Source of the DNA: Paenarthrobacter histidinolovorans
GTDB taxonomy: Bacteria; Actinomycetota; Actinomycetes; Actinomycetales; Micrococcaceae
Assembly: GCF_014647595.1 (NCBI RefSeq)
Contig: NZ_BMPM01000003.1
Coordinates: forward strand, 434,001-498,000
Reading direction: 5' to 3'
Length of the DNA stretch: 64,000 nt
In this document: piece after piece, positions 40,806-50,215 of the stretch
Layout of the letters: every line of letters starts with the position of its first letter
How positions within the stretch are numbered: position 1 is the stretch's first letter
Notes under the pieces: model-generated
Databases searched by the model: none
Seen by the model: the letters and a program-made list of their open reading frames with translations, nothing else
What the model was told of the DNA's origin: nothing
Position numbers and translations under genes: made by a program

Positions 40806-43481
40806 ATGGCTGCTGCTGACGGGAGGCAGAGGTACTTCCTCCAGGTATCCACTGCGACAGCCTCCAGTCTTGACGCTGGACGGGTCCTGAGCCGGTTGGC
40901 TTCCGGCCCGGCTGGCTTATCGGAACAGGAATCGGCGGCCCGATCGGCGATGATGGGACCGAATGCGGTTCTATCGCACAGGGCCAATGCCTGGGGTGTG
41001 TTGGGCCGTCAGCTCGCGAGCCCCATCCTGATCCTGTTGTTCGTCACCGCGTCAGTGTCGTTGTTTTTGGGAGACGCAACCAACTCAATTGTGATCGGGG
41101 CAATCCTTCTGGTCAGTGTGGGACTTGGATTCAGCAACGAATTCAAAGCCGAGCGAGCTTCGGAATCACTGCACTCACAGATCACCCACCAGGCTCTGGT
41201 CTGCCGGGAGGGCAGGATCCTGCCGGTGAACGTGACGGACCTTGTGCCCGGCGATATCGTCCAGCTGGGACTGGGAACAATGATTCCCGCCGACTTGCGA
41301 TTGCTGAAAACAAACGACCTGCTTTGTGATGAGAGCATTCTTACCGGGGAGTCACTGCCGACGGCAAAAGATCCTAACCCTGTGCCCGATGGCTCAGGGC
41401 TGGCGGATCGGACATCATGCGCATATATGGGCACTGTCGTGCATTCCGGCAGTGGCACCGGGGTGGTGGTGACGATCGGAAGCGGCACCGAGTTTGGCCG
41501 AATCGCGTCTGGATTAGGAGAGCGCCAGCCACAGACGGAGTTTCAGCTCGGCCTTCGACGTTTCTCTTTCCTCTTATTGCAGGTAGCCATCGCTCTGACG
41601 ACGCTGATCTTCGGTATCAACGTGCTGCTTCAACGGCCCATCATCGAATCGCTGCTTTTTTCCCTGGCCATCGCCGTGGGCATCACGCCACAACTTCTCC
41701 CCGCTGTCGTGAGCACCAGCCTCGCCACTGGCACGCGGCTGCTGGCCAAACAGAAGGTACTCGTCAAACGTCTGGTCTGCATTGAGGATCTGGGCGACAT
41801 GGACATCTTGGTCACCGATAAGACCGGCACTCTGACAGAGGGCAAGATCAGTTACATCGGGCCGCTGGCGGTGGCCCCGGCAACAACCCCGGACCAAGTA
41901 CTCACCATGGGACTGCTGGCGACAGAGGCGGACTACAGTGCGGCCAAGGACTCCGTCGCCGGACAAAACCCGTTGGACGCTGCCCTCTGGGCCAGCCCTC
42001 CAGCGGCCCGACTTACCCCTGAACGTTTTACCCGTCTGGATCTCATCAGCTTTGACCACGAACGACGGCGAACCACCGTACTGGTCCACGAACCCGGACA
42101 GGGAGAACAGCTGATCACCAAGGGCGCCCCCGAAGACATCCTTGCCCTGTGTCGGCCGACGACCGAGGCGGCGCTGCAGATGCTTAATGAACAATTTGAC
42201 GCAGGGTCCCGTGTTGTCGCGGTTGCCTTCCGCAACGTCCCTGGACTTCGACAAATTACTCAAGCAGATGAACACGACTTCACCCTGGCGGGTTTTCTGA
42301 TCTTTCTGGACCGGCCCAAGGCAAACGTAAAAGCGTCACTTGACCAGCTTCAGTCGTTACGGATCACAGTGAAGATCGCCACCGGCGACAACGCAAAAGT
42401 AGCCGAGAAAGTTTGCGCTGATATTGGAATTGTTTCCGGTGGAACCCTCAACGGAGCCGACATTGATGCGATGTCCGAAGATGAATTGGTCGCCGCAGCA
42501 CGGTCCGCTTCCATTTTTGCCCGTGTGTCCCCGGAGCATAAAGCACGAATCATCACGGCGCTGCGCAAAAGTGGCGGCTCCGTAGGATTCCTGGGAGACG
42601 GCGTCAACGACGCCTTGGCCCTGCACAAAGCCGACATCGGCATCTCGGTGGATACCGCCACCGACGTCGCCAAGGACGCAGCCGATGTCATCCTGCTTGA
42701 CAAAGACCTTGGTGTCCTCGCCGCGGGTGTTGGGGAGGGGAGGCGGATCTTCGCGAACACCATTAAGTACGTCCTGATGGGAACATCGAGCAATTTCGGG
42801 AACATGTTCAGCGCGGCGACCGCCTCGGCGGTGTTGACCTTCCTGCCCATGCTGCCAAGCCAGATCCTGCTCAACAACCTGCTTTACGACGCCGGGCAGC
42901 TGGCCATCCCCACCGACCGGGTCGACAAGGAGCAACTGCGCGCTCCTGCACACTGGAATATCGCCTTCATCAGACGCTTCATGCTGCTTTTCGGTCCCAT
43001 CAGCTCGATCTTTGACTTTGCGACTTTCGCGCTGATGCTCATGGTGTTCAACGCTGTACCTGGTGAGTTCCGGGCTGGATGGTTCATCGAATCAATCGCC
43101 ACCCAGACCCTGATCATCTTCGCCATCCGCACCCGCAAGGTACCTTTCCTCCGCAGCAGACCCTCGGCCGGGCTAACCGTAGCGTCACTGGGCGTCGTCG
43201 CAGTGGGAGTCGCATTGCCTCTGTCGCCGATCGGGCCATGGCTCGGTTTTGATCCGTTGCCGGCACGATTCTTTCTTGCCCTCCTTGGTATGGTGATCGT
43301 CTACCTGACCATGGTTGAGTTCGCCAAACAGTGGTTCTTCTCCCAGGCCAAGCAACAGGCACCCACCACCCCAATGTCTATCCCTCGGCGCCGGGCAACG
43401 CATCACATCAGCCGACGGGCCTCCCGCTTCAGCACCGCCGGAAAACTGCCTGACCCTGTAAAAAAGACCGCTGTCATGTGA
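40806..43481 (+). CDS. mgtA: P3B-type magnesium-translocating P-type ATPase
   Basis: About 891 aa from ATG 40806; a GTG at 40770 is possible. Motifs: TGESLPTA, VTDKTGTLTEG with phospho-acceptor Asp338, TGDNAKVA, GDGVNDALALHKADIG and MGTSSNFGNMFS in the C-terminal membrane part, the last being typical of MgtA/MgtB. The C-terminal tail is basic and His/Arg-rich. Predicted to import Mg2+ at ATP cost. It follows phosphoketolase by 39 bp and is probably in the same transcript. Confidence 0.9.
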   Translation: MAAADGRQRYFLQVSTATASSLDAGRVLSRLASGPAGLSEQESAARSAMMGPNAVLSHRANAWGVLGRQLASPILILLFVTASVSLFLGDATNSIVIGAILLVSVGLGFSNEFKAERASESLHSQITHQALVCREGRILPVNVTDLVPGDIVQLGLGTMIPADLRLLKTNDLLCDESILTGESLPTAKDPNPVPDGSGLADRTSCAYMGTVVHSGSGTGVVVTIGSGTEFGRIASGLGERQPQTEFQLGLRRFSFLLLQVAIALTTLIFGINVLLQRPIIESLLFSLAIAVGITPQLLPAVVSTSLATGTRLLAKQKVLVKRLVCIEDLGDMDILVTDKTGTLTEGKISYIGPLAVAPATTPDQVLTMGLLATEADYSAAKDSVAGQNPLDAALWASPPAARLTPERFTRLDLISFDHERRRTTVLVHEPGQGEQLITKGAPEDILALCRPTTEAALQMLNEQFDAGSRVVAVAFRNVPGLRQITQADEHDFTLAGFLIFLDRPKANVKASLDQLQSLRITVKIATGDNAKVAEKVCADIGIVSGGTLNGADIDAMSEDELVAAARSASIFARVSPEHKARIITALRKSGGSVGFLGDGVNDALALHKADIGISVDTATDVAKDAADVILLDKDLGVLAAGVGEGRRIFANTIKYVLMGTSSNFGNMFSAATASAVLTFLPMLPSQILLNNLLYDAGQLAIPTDRVDKEQLRAPAHWNIAFIRRFMLLFGPISSIFDFATFALMLMVFNAVPGEFRAGWFIESIATQTLIIFAIRTRKVPFLRSRPSAGLTVASLGVVAVGVALPLSPIGPWLGFDPLPARFFLALLGMVIVYLTMVEFAKQWFFSQAKQQAPTTPMSIPRRRATHHISRRASRFSTAGKLPDPVKKTAVM

Positions 43482-43527
43482 TCATCGCCCAAGTATGTTT
43501 GTTGGGTATTGAGAGGGATGTTGGCCT

Positions 43528-43785
43528 ATGCACGTCGCTGTTGAGTATTCCTTCCGGTTTCACTATCAGGACACCTTCCACGAAGTGGTTGTCCCGGCAG
43601 AGCAGTTGCTGGGTGTCCCTTTGGACATCGATGTTGTCCGGCAAACGGTCGAGAACGATAAGTCCCTGCTGGCGGACCTCTTCGGAGAACTCCTGCCCCA
43701 ATATCTTTTGATGGCTAAAGATCCGGTCTACTGGTCCCAGGACCTTCAACGGGAGAATCAGACGATCAAGCTCGTCGAAGCTTGA
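43528..43785 (+). CDS. Small conserved-looking hypothetical protein
   Basis: 85 aa, family not recognised. It is acidic and hydrophobic, with a beta-like N-terminus (HVAVEYSFRFHYQD) and likely helices after it, and has no membrane segment. Codon use looks genuine (GC-rich third positions) and there is a GAGAGGG sequence upstream, although its distance to the ATG is long. It stands between mgtA and the slipin gene. Confidence 0.5.
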   Translation: MHVAVEYSFRFHYQDTFHEVVVPAEQLLGVPLDIDVVRQTVENDKSLLADLFGELLPQYLLMAKDPVYWSQDLQRENQTIKLVEA

Positions 43786-43933
43786 CAAAAGACAGGGATC
43801 CCCGTGCCGCGGTTCCGGGATGCCACGGGAACAGTGCTTTTCGCGTTCTTTGCGGGGACAATGGATAAAGGACACATGCCACGGAGCCGGGTCCGGCCCC
43901 GGCACGTCCTGTTTACCTTAGGAGGGGATCCTG

Positions 43934-44749
43934 ATGGACCCCACCACTACTGTCGTTATTGCCATTGTTCTGGTGCTGCTGCTTATCGCCGCGAAATTGT
44001 CGATCCGTATTGTGCGTCAATACGAAAAGGGTGTGCTTTTCCGGCTAGGCAGAGTTGTTGGTGTCAGGGAGCCGGGCCTGCAGTTGATCATCCCGGTGGT
44101 TGACCGGCTGCCGCTGGTAAGTCTGCGCATAGTGACCATGCCCATCCAGTCTCAAGGCATCATCACCCAGGACAACGTCAGCGTGGACGTTTCCGCCGTG
44201 GCGTACTATCGGGTGGTTGACGCCGTGAAGTCGGTGGTGGCCATTGAAAACGTGGCCTCTGCCATAGACCAGATTGCGCAGACGACGCTTCGGAAGGTCG
44301 TAGGCCGGCACACTCTGGACCAGACTCTGTCGGAGACTGAGCGGATCAACGTTGACATCCGTGAAATCCTCGACGTGCTGACCATCGACTGGGGAGTTGA
44401 AGTGACCTTGGTGGAACTCAAAGACATCCAGCTACCCGAAAGCATGAAGCGGGCCATGGCCCGCCAGGCCGAAGCAGAACGGGAAAAGAGGGCCAAAATC
44501 ATCGCCGCTGAGGGCGAGGCTATTGCCGCGACGGCCCTGGGGGATGCTTCGGACACGATGATGGCCCACCCCTTGGCTCTGCAATTACGCAACCTGCAGT
44601 CCCTGGTTGAAATCGGGGTCGATAAGAACACCACGGTTGTCTTCCCGGCGCCGCTGATGAGCACGATTGGCGAACTATCGGCGTTCCTTGCTCGCGAGAA
44701 CCAAGCCGCAACGGCCTCGAACGGCAAGCCTCCCATCAAAGCAGCCTGA
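43934..44749 (+). CDS. Slipin / stomatin-like SPFH (band 7) protein
   Basis: 271 aa with a strong AGGAGGGG Shine-Dalgarno. An N-terminal membrane helix (about residues 6-24) is followed by the SPFH domain ([40 protein letters not shown]) and a charged helical region ([20 protein letters not shown]) typical of slipin oligomerisation. Slipins organise membrane microdomains and stabilise membrane proteins. No NfeD-type partner is adjacent. Its terminator is at 44837. Confidence 0.93.
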   Translation: MDPTTTVVIAIVLVLLLIAAKLSIRIVRQYEKGVLFRLGRVVGVREPGLQLIIPVVDRLPLVSLRIVTMPIQSQGIITQDNVSVDVSAVAYYRVVDAVKSVVAIENVASAIDQIAQTTLRKVVGRHTLDQTLSETERINVDIREILDVLTIDWGVEVTLVELKDIQLPESMKRAMARQAEAEREKRAKIIAAEGEAIAATALGDASDTMMAHPLALQLRNLQSLVEIGVDKNTTVVFPAPLMSTIGELSAFLARENQAATASNGKPPIKAA

Positions 44750-44836
44750 CCCCTCCGGTGAGGCCATCACGTCCCGTTATTGCGAGGTACTGGATGGCGG
44801 CGTGCTCACCTTCGCCTGATCTGCCGGGCAACGGGC

Positions 44837-44862
44837 GGTGCCGCCCAGAGAAGGGCGGCACC
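44837..44862. terminator. Terminator hairpin after the slipin gene
   Basis: A perfect 10-bp inverted repeat, GGTGCCGCCC and GGGCGGCACC with a six-base AGAGAA loop, followed by CAAGGTTTCC. It is about 90 bp after the slipin stop and about 65 bp before the stop of the convergent PepSY-like gene, so it may serve both. Confidence 0.75.
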
Positions 44863-44925
44863 CAAGGTTTCCTCCTTGCCTCCGTCCGTTCCTCCGCTGA
44901 AGTACCAGCCATAAATGCAGGAGAG

Positions 44926-45432
44926 CTATGACGCGGAACCTGTGGCGCTGGGGCTGGGTGAGGTGGTGGTTCCGCCGGTATCGTCGGCGTCGCCGTCGTT
45001 ATCGCCCGGTCCATGGCCGCCCCTTCTGCCGCCGTTGGCCTGGGTGTCGGTGCCGGTCACTGTGAAGTTCTCATCAAGCAGGACAGTGGCGTGGGTGCCA
45101 TCTGTCTTGGTGATGTGTGCTTCGTAGGTGGCACCGTCAGCGTCGGTCTCCATCCGGTCGATCGTGGCATCCGGTTGGGCTGCCTTCACTGCGGCCTCCA
45201 CCTTGGCAGCCGTGTCACCGGTGAGAACCTGCTCTGTTTTGCCATTGGCCTGGTGCGGCCCGCGGGCTCCCTGGTCTGTCCCTGAGGATGCTCCCGTTCC
45301 GGCCGACGGGCTGGCTGAACTCGACGAATTGCTGCCGCTATCAGCCAGTGCGGGCAACGTCGCGGCTCCGATCCCACCAACGGCGACTATGGCCGCCAAT
45401 ATGATGCCCGAAGTCTTATTGATTCTTGGCAT
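44926..45432 (-). CDS. Secreted PepSY-like domain protein
   Basis: 168 aa with an AGGAGG Shine-Dalgarno. Residues 1-31 are a typical Sec signal peptide with a likely cleavage after LPALA. A Ser/Gly-rich linker follows, then a PepSY-like domain (about 66-125: GDTAAKVEAAVKAAQPDATI, TDADGATYEAHITKTDG, TVTGTD). The tail is Gly/Asp-rich and ends Ser/Thr/Pro-rich. PepSY-like domains often inhibit peptidases or bind ligands outside the cell. No clear link to the stress regulon. Confidence 0.85.
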   Translation of the reverse strand: MPRINKTSGIILAAIVAVGGIGAATLPALADSGSNSSSSASPSAGTGASSGTDQGARGPHQANGKTEQVLTGDTAAKVEAAVKAAQPDATIDRMETDADGATYEAHITKTDGTHATVLLDENFTVTGTDTQANGGRRGGHGPGDNDGDADDTGGTTTSPSPSATGSAS

Positions 45433-45839
45433 GGTTGCTGCCTCCTGATGTAACCCCTCGCCCCGTCATTCTGAAGGGGTCCGCAAGGGGACGGCCGTGT
45501 GACCGTAAACCCAGTCTTGGCCCTGCGGGTGTGTCACATCTTTGGGAAAGCTGTGCCCGTCCTTTGAAGCCAGGAGGCACGGGAATGAGTCCCGTGGCAC
45601 AGTCTTCCTGGAACGCCGGCCTCATGGTCGCCTCGAACAAAGAGTGGGGGACCACGCGGCCATGGACAGCGCCGCAGTGATGGCGATGCCGGCGACAGTC
45701 AAGAATCGAGCGGTAGCGACCCTTTCCTCACACCACGCCCACTCGTTCGAGGGGTGCCAAGACCTGAAGCGGCACCTCGACGCGCAGCTTCACCCCGTCG
45801 GGACCCGACGCCGTGCGCGGGAGTCCTCCGGCCGGCGGC
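45433..45839. other. Intergenic stretch without a recognisable gene
   Basis: This 407-bp interval marks the boundary between the stress island and the inositol cluster. Apart from the promoter and ribosome binding site of the PepSY-like gene near its left end I see no gene, tRNA, repeat or attachment site. An open frame on the plus strand (45426..45680) has no homology I recognise and a composition typical of a shadow frame. Confidence 0.6.
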
Positions 45840-46058
45840 CTACCCTGGGCCACCTGACTCCCACTTGTATTCGATCCATGCCGTGAAGCCTTCGTAACGT
45901 TCGAACATGCGGCGCGGCTCGGCTCCGTGGCCCTCGAGCCAGAGGATCCTGCCGTCAGAGGTGACGCCGTCAACCCTGCCCAGGCGGACGGCTTTGTCAT
46001 CTAGTCGGACTTCGATCACCTTGCCCAACAGCGGCCCCCAATCGTACTGGAGGTGCAT
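45840..46058 (-). CDS. Small hypothetical protein
   Basis: About 72 aa from ATG 46058 with a GGGAAG Shine-Dalgarno. It is a short soluble protein with a beta-rich pattern (LLGKVIEVRLDDKAVRLGRV, DGVTSDGRILWLEG) and an aromatic C-terminus; I recognise no named family. It lies 29 bp downstream of the sugar isomerase-like gene on the same strand and may be co-transcribed with it. Confidence 0.6.
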   Translation of the reverse strand: MHLQYDWGPLLGKVIEVRLDDKAVRLGRVDGVTSDGRILWLEGHGAEPRRMFERYEGFTAWIEYKWESGGPG

Positions 46059-46087
46059 CCGCTTCCCGGCCGACAGAGAATGTCCTG

Positions 46088-46948
46088 TCAGTACGGAAAG
46101 CATGACAACGCCGTCGAGTGGGCGACGGCGAGAGCCTCGCGGACAGGGAGGGCGCGGTGGGCATCGGAGAGAATTTCAACGCCCCACGGGCCGTTGAAAC
46201 CGATGCCCTGCAGAGTAGAAATGAAGCCAGTGACGTCCTGATCCCCTTCGCCACATAGCCGACGGTGGTCCCTGGTGTCTTCGAACAGAGTCCCGCGAAC
46301 TTCAGCGTCGGCATCGTTCAGCTCGACCCCGAAGATCTGGTCCACCGTGAGTTTCTGCTCGAGTTCTTCGTGTGTGGTGCCGTGCCGGAACACGTGCCAA
46401 TAATCAACCACCAGCCCACACTCGAGCATGTCCACGGAGCGCATCAGGTCGGCTGCCAGGGGGATTGAGTCCACCATGGAAAATGCCATGGGTTCCAGGG
46501 CGATCCGGGTTCCATGGTCGGCGGCTTCCTTGGCGAGCAACCGAAGTGGCTCCACGAACTGGCTGTAGTCCTCCAGGCCATCGCCGATGGCAGTGCCGAC
46601 TTTGATAAAGCTGGCACCCAGTGATTCGGCGGCGTCAAGCAGAAGGTCGAAATGTGGCCTCCATTCTCGAGAGCGGGAGTCGTCCCACCAGTTGCTGAGG
46701 AGTTCCACTTCGATGTGGTTGAGGCCCGCGTCGTCGGAGAGTCTCCGAAGCTGCGGGAAGCCGATGGTGTCCCTGACGGCGACGAGGTCGTCATGGGCGA
46801 GCCCAAACCCCGCCCATCCGGTAGAAGCCATGGATGCAACACGTTCCTGAATGGGAACGGGACTGGTCTCGGGAGTGCTGAGCGGGGCGACGTTGCCTGC
46901 GCTGGTCCAGCAGGAGGCAATCAATTGTGGTGTCTTGGGGAAAGTCAT
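46088..46948 (-). CDS. Sugar phosphate isomerase/epimerase-like TIM-barrel protein
   Basis: 286 aa of the xylose isomerase-like TIM barrel family (AP endonuclease 2 fold), which includes IolE, IolI and hydroxypyruvate isomerases. Conserved acidic and His ligands occur in IEVELLSNWWDD, ALEPMAF, LVVDYWHVFRHG, GVELNDAD and WGVEIL. Divergent from the ABC importer and sharing its operator region, it probably acts on a cyclitol intermediate, for example inosose isomerisation; the exact reaction is open. Confidence 0.85.
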   Translation of the reverse strand: MTFPKTPQLIASCWTSAGNVAPLSTPETSPVPIQERVASMASTGWAGFGLAHDDLVAVRDTIGFPQLRRLSDDAGLNHIEVELLSNWWDDSRSREWRPHFDLLLDAAESLGASFIKVGTAIGDGLEDYSQFVEPLRLLAKEAADHGTRIALEPMAFSMVDSIPLAADLMRSVDMLECGLVVDYWHVFRHGTTHEELEQKLTVDQIFGVELNDADAEVRGTLFEDTRDHRRLCGEGDQDVTGFISTLQGIGFNGPWGVEILSDAHRALPVREALAVAHSTALSCFPY

Positions 46949-46956
46949 GACTCAAT

Positions 46957-47010
46957 TGGAACGCTCCATTGACATTTGGTCAAGCCTTGATTTAGCGTTG
47001 GAGCGTTCCA
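46957..47010. promoter_or_regulatory. Inverted pair of LacI-type operators in a divergent promoter
   Basis: TGGAACGCTCCA (46957..46968) and its exact reverse complement TGGAGCGTTCCA (46999..47010), each nearly palindromic. Their centres are 42 bp apart, four helical turns, so two dimers could bridge a loop. A TTGACA (46969..46974) with a weak TTTAGC 16 bp further lies between them for the importer, and TTGACC points the other way for the isomerase gene. The LacI protein at 55654..56673 is the likely ligand. Confidence 0.7.
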
Positions 47011-47128
47011 CAAAGCGAGGTGGATCACATCCGTTCTCATCGAGATTGTTCCGTCCTCCCACCATGCGTTCGCAAAGCACAGCAGCACGGGTGACGGTCT
47101 ACATACGCGACATCAAAGGAGATTTCAC

Positions 47129-48127
47129 GTGGCGAAGTTCAATTTACGAAAGGGCGCTCTTGCGCTGGCTTTTGTCCCGCTGCTGGCCCTGGGGGCATGT
47201 TCGGCAAATGGGGGCAAGACTGAGGCCGCAGGAGCAGACGGTGGATCCGCCGGTCAGGCAGCTGACACCGCCCGCATCAAGGTAGCGATGATTACCCACG
47301 CTGCAGCAGGGGACACCTTCTGGGACATCGTTCGCAAGGGTGCTGAAAGCGCGGCCAAGAAGGACAATGTTGAACTTCTCTACAGCGGAGACGCGGAGGG
47401 TGGGCGGCAGGCCCAGCTTGTGCAGCAGGCGATCGACCAGAAGGTGGACGGCATCGTGGTGACGCTGGCCAAGCCGGACGCGCTGAAAGACGTTGTGAAG
47501 AGAGCGGTCGACGCCGGTATCCCTGTAGTCAGTATGAACGCCGGCGAGGACCAGTCCAAGGCCCTGGGTGCATTTACCCACTTTGGCCAAAGCGACAAGC
47601 TTGCGGGAGTGACGGTCGGCAAGCGGCTTGACGAAGAGGGCGTCAAGCACCCGATCTGCGTTATCCAGGAGCAGGGCCACGTAGGCCTTGAGAACCGCTG
47701 CGCCGGGATCAAGGAAAACGTTCCGGGCACTGAAATCCTCAACGTTAATGGCGCCGACATGACCTCGGTTTCGTCCACGGTGTCCGCCAAGCTCCAGTCA
47801 ACACCGGACGCCGACGCCATCGTCGGGCTCGGAGCTCCCTTCACGCTCACCATTGTGAAGTCGGTCAAGGAGACCGGAAGCAAAATCAAGGTCGCTTCCT
47901 TCGACCTCAACGACGAACTGGCCAAGGCAATCGAAGACGAAAGCGTTGAATTCACAGTGGACCAGCAGCCGTACCTTCAGGGCTACGGCAGCGTCGACGC
48001 CATCTGGCTGAGCAAGGTTGGCGGCTTCAAAGTGGGCGGCGGACAGCAGGTTTACACCGGTCCTGCCGTGGTGGACAAGAGCAACGCCGGTGACGTCACC
48101 GCATTCGCCCAGGCCGGTATCCGCTAA
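47129..48127 (+). CDS. Sugar/cyclitol ABC importer, substrate-binding lipoprotein
   Basis: 332 aa from GTG 47129 with an AAAGGAG Shine-Dalgarno. A lipoprotein signal peptide ends in LALGAC, so Cys24 is the lipidated residue. The mature part is a periplasmic-binding-protein type 1 fold of the ribose/inositol group (ITHAAAGDTFWDIVRKGAE; IDQKVDGIVVTLA; VASFDLND; FTVDQQPYLQGYGS). With the permease and ATPase it forms a CUT2-type importer. Inositol is the likely ligand from context. Confidence 0.9.
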   Translation: MAKFNLRKGALALAFVPLLALGACSANGGKTEAAGADGGSAGQAADTARIKVAMITHAAAGDTFWDIVRKGAESAAKKDNVELLYSGDAEGGRQAQLVQQAIDQKVDGIVVTLAKPDALKDVVKRAVDAGIPVVSMNAGEDQSKALGAFTHFGQSDKLAGVTVGKRLDEEGVKHPICVIQEQGHVGLENRCAGIKENVPGTEILNVNGADMTSVSSTVSAKLQSTPDADAIVGLGAPFTLTIVKSVKETGSKIKVASFDLNDELAKAIEDESVEFTVDQQPYLQGYGSVDAIWLSKVGGFKVGGGQQVYTGPAVVDKSNAGDVTAFAQAGIR

Positions 48128-48143
48128 GCAGGAAGAAATCGTC

Positions 48144-48174
48144 GGGATGCCGGGCCCCAGATGCCCGGCATCCC
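48144..48174 (+). terminator. Intercistronic stem-loop after the binding-protein gene
   Basis: A perfect 11-bp inverted repeat, GGGATGCCGGG and CCCGGCATCCC, with a nine-base loop, 16 bases after the stop. In a binding-protein operon such a hairpin usually stabilises the first cistron or terminates partially, so that more lipoprotein than permease is made. Confidence 0.65.
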
Positions 48175-48196
48175 ACGCCAAAGGAGTAAGTAAATC

Positions 48197-49237
48197 ATGG
48201 CCAATGCTGTCCTAACCGCCCCTTCGGATGAGCGCGTCAGCACCCGGAACACCCTTCAGAAATTGTTGGTCCGCCCGGAAATCGGTGCCCTCGTTGGAGC
48301 CGTCGTCCTGTTCATCTTCTTTTCCGCAATCGCACCCGTCTTCCTTCAGCCGAGCTCACTGGCGACCGTCCTCTACGGAAGCTCTACCATCGGCATCATG
48401 GCCGTGGGCGTTGCCTTGCTCATGATCGGCGGCGAATTCGACCTCTCCACCGGCGTAGCCGTCATCACCTCTGCACTGTCCGCCTCCATGTTCAGCTGGT
48501 ACTTCAGCGTGAATATTTGGGTGGGAGTCCTGTTCGCCCTGGTCGTCTCACTGGGCATCGGGTTCATCAATGGCTGGATCCTGGTCAAGACCAAGCTGCC
48601 CAGCTTCATCGTGACCTTGGCTACCTTCCTCATGCTAGCGGGATTGAACCTCGGCCTCACCCGCCTCATTGGCGGTGCAGTTGCTACCCCTTCCATTTCG
48701 GATATCGATGGGTTTGACGCTGCACGGGCGATCTTCGCCTCAAGCGTCAAAATCGGCGGGGTCGACGTCAACGTCACCGTGTTTATCTGGATCGCCCTGG
48801 TCATCGTGGCTTCGTGGGTCCTGCTGCGCACCCGTGTGGGCAACTGGATCTTCGCGGTGGGCGGCGACGCCAATGCTGCCCGTGCCGTGGGGGTGCCAGT
48901 GACCAAGACCAAGATCGGCCTGTTCATGGCTGTCGGTTTTTGCGGCTGGATCCTGGGAATGCACAACCTCTTCGCTTTCAACACAGTGCAGTCGGGCGAA
49001 GGCGTCGGCAACGAGTTCCTCTACATCATCGCCGCAGTCATCGGTGGCTGCCTGCTCACCGGCGGCTACGGCTCAGCAGTTGGCGGGGCGATCGGTGCCT
49101 TCATCTTCGGCATGGCCAACAAGGGGATCGTGTACGCACAGTGGAATCCGGACTGGTTCAAGTTCTTCCTCGGCTTGATGCTTCTGCTGGCCACCATCGT
49201 CAACCTCATCGTCAAGCGCCGAGCCGAAAGCAAGTAG
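48197..49237 (+). CDS. Sugar/cyclitol ABC importer, permease
   Basis: 346 aa with an AAAGGAG Shine-Dalgarno. About nine to ten hydrophobic helices and the BPD_transp_2 features of the RbsC/XylH family ([53 protein letters not shown]) are visible. It forms the membrane channel of the CUT2 importer with the adjacent lipoprotein and ATPase. Confidence 0.92.
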   Translation: MANAVLTAPSDERVSTRNTLQKLLVRPEIGALVGAVVLFIFFSAIAPVFLQPSSLATVLYGSSTIGIMAVGVALLMIGGEFDLSTGVAVITSALSASMFSWYFSVNIWVGVLFALVVSLGIGFINGWILVKTKLPSFIVTLATFLMLAGLNLGLTRLIGGAVATPSISDIDGFDAARAIFASSVKIGGVDVNVTVFIWIALVIVASWVLLRTRVGNWIFAVGGDANAARAVGVPVTKTKIGLFMAVGFCGWILGMHNLFAFNTVQSGEGVGNEFLYIIAAVIGGCLLTGGYGSAVGGAIGAFIFGMANKGIVYAQWNPDWFKFFLGLMLLLATIVNLIVKRRAESK

Positions 49238-49241
49238 CCCC

Positions 49242-50168
49242 ATGAACGCACAACAAATCGACCAGCAAACCCTGCTGAAAGACGAAAAGGACCCTTTGAC
49301 GCACACACCGGTGCACCTGCTCTCCCTGGACAAGGTGGGCAAACACTACGGGAACGTCATCGCCCTGCGGGATGTCACCATGGCCGTGGACAACGGCCGG
49401 GTCACCTGCGTCCTGGGCGACAACGGCGCCGGCAAGTCCACGCTGATCAAGATCATCGCCGGGCTTCACCAACACGACGAAGGCTCATTCAAGATCATGG
49501 GCGAGGACCGCAAGCTCGGTTCGCCGCGTGAGGCGCTCGACGCCGGTATTGCGGCTGTGTACCAGGACCTCGCCGTCGTTTCACTCATGCCGATTTGGCG
49601 GAACTTCTTCCTCGGCTCCGAACTGACCACCGGCACGGGCCCCTTCAGGCGTCTGGATGTCCAGAAGATGAAAGACATCACGCTCAAGGAACTGGCCGAG
49701 ATGGGCATTGACCTTCGTGATGTTGAGCAACCCATCGGCCAGCTCTCCGGTGGTGAACGCCAGTGTGTAGCCATTGCGCGTGCGGTGTACTTCGGTGCCA
49801 AAGTCCTGATCCTGGACGAACCGACGGCCGCGCTGGGAGTCAAGCAGTCCGGCGTCGTGCTTCGCTACATTCTGCAGGCGCGCGACCGGGGCCTGGGCGT
49901 CATCTTCATTACCCACAACCCCCACCATGCCTTCCCTGTAGGAGACCGCTTCCTGCTGCTCAAACGAGGCAAGTCCATCGGCTACTACGAGAAGAAGGAC
50001 ATCACGTTGGAAGAGCTGACGGCTCAAATGGCCGGTGGCGCCGAACTGGCCGAACTCGCCCACGAGCTGGAGCAACTCGGAGGGCATACCGAGGCACTCA
50101 ACGAGGTCAAAGCCGAAGTGGCCGGAGTGGTCGACGCTGCACCCGAAAGCAACGCCAAGCGCCACTGA
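49242..50168 (+). CDS. Sugar/cyclitol ABC importer, ATP-binding protein (single domain)
   Basis: 308 aa with one nucleotide-binding domain rather than the tandem two of RbsA. Walker A (GDNGAGKST), signature ([15 protein letters not shown]), Walker B ([12 protein letters not shown]) and switch His ([10 protein letters not shown]) are present. It starts four bases after the permease stop. Single-domain ATPases of this kind would act as homodimers with the permease. Confidence 0.92.
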   Translation: MNAQQIDQQTLLKDEKDPLTHTPVHLLSLDKVGKHYGNVIALRDVTMAVDNGRVTCVLGDNGAGKSTLIKIIAGLHQHDEGSFKIMGEDRKLGSPREALDAGIAAVYQDLAVVSLMPIWRNFFLGSELTTGTGPFRRLDVQKMKDITLKELAEMGIDLRDVEQPIGQLSGGERQCVAIARAVYFGAKVLILDEPTAALGVKQSGVVLRYILQARDRGLGVIFITHNPHHAFPVGDRFLLLKRGKSIGYYEKKDITLEELTAQMAGGAELAELAHELEQLGGHTEALNEVKAEVAGVVDAAPESNAKRH

Positions 50169-50215
50169 GCGCAGAAGTATCAGCAAAACGTTTACAACCC
50201 CTGGATGGAGCAACC

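Noticed and set aside
43840-43900. GGGGACAATGGATAAAGGAC considered as a DosR-like box before the slipin gene
   Set aside because: Only the left half site fits (about 8 of 14) and there is no symmetric partner.
45426-45680. 84-codon plus-strand frame in the boundary region
   Set aside because: No Shine-Dalgarno at a useful distance, Pro/Trp-rich shadow-like composition and no recognisable family.
50186-50193. AAACGTTT palindrome upstream of the aldehyde dehydrogenase gene, resembling a generic LacI/GalR site
   Set aside because: Single short copy, unlike the TGGAACGCTCCA operators of this cluster, and inside a tight operon.
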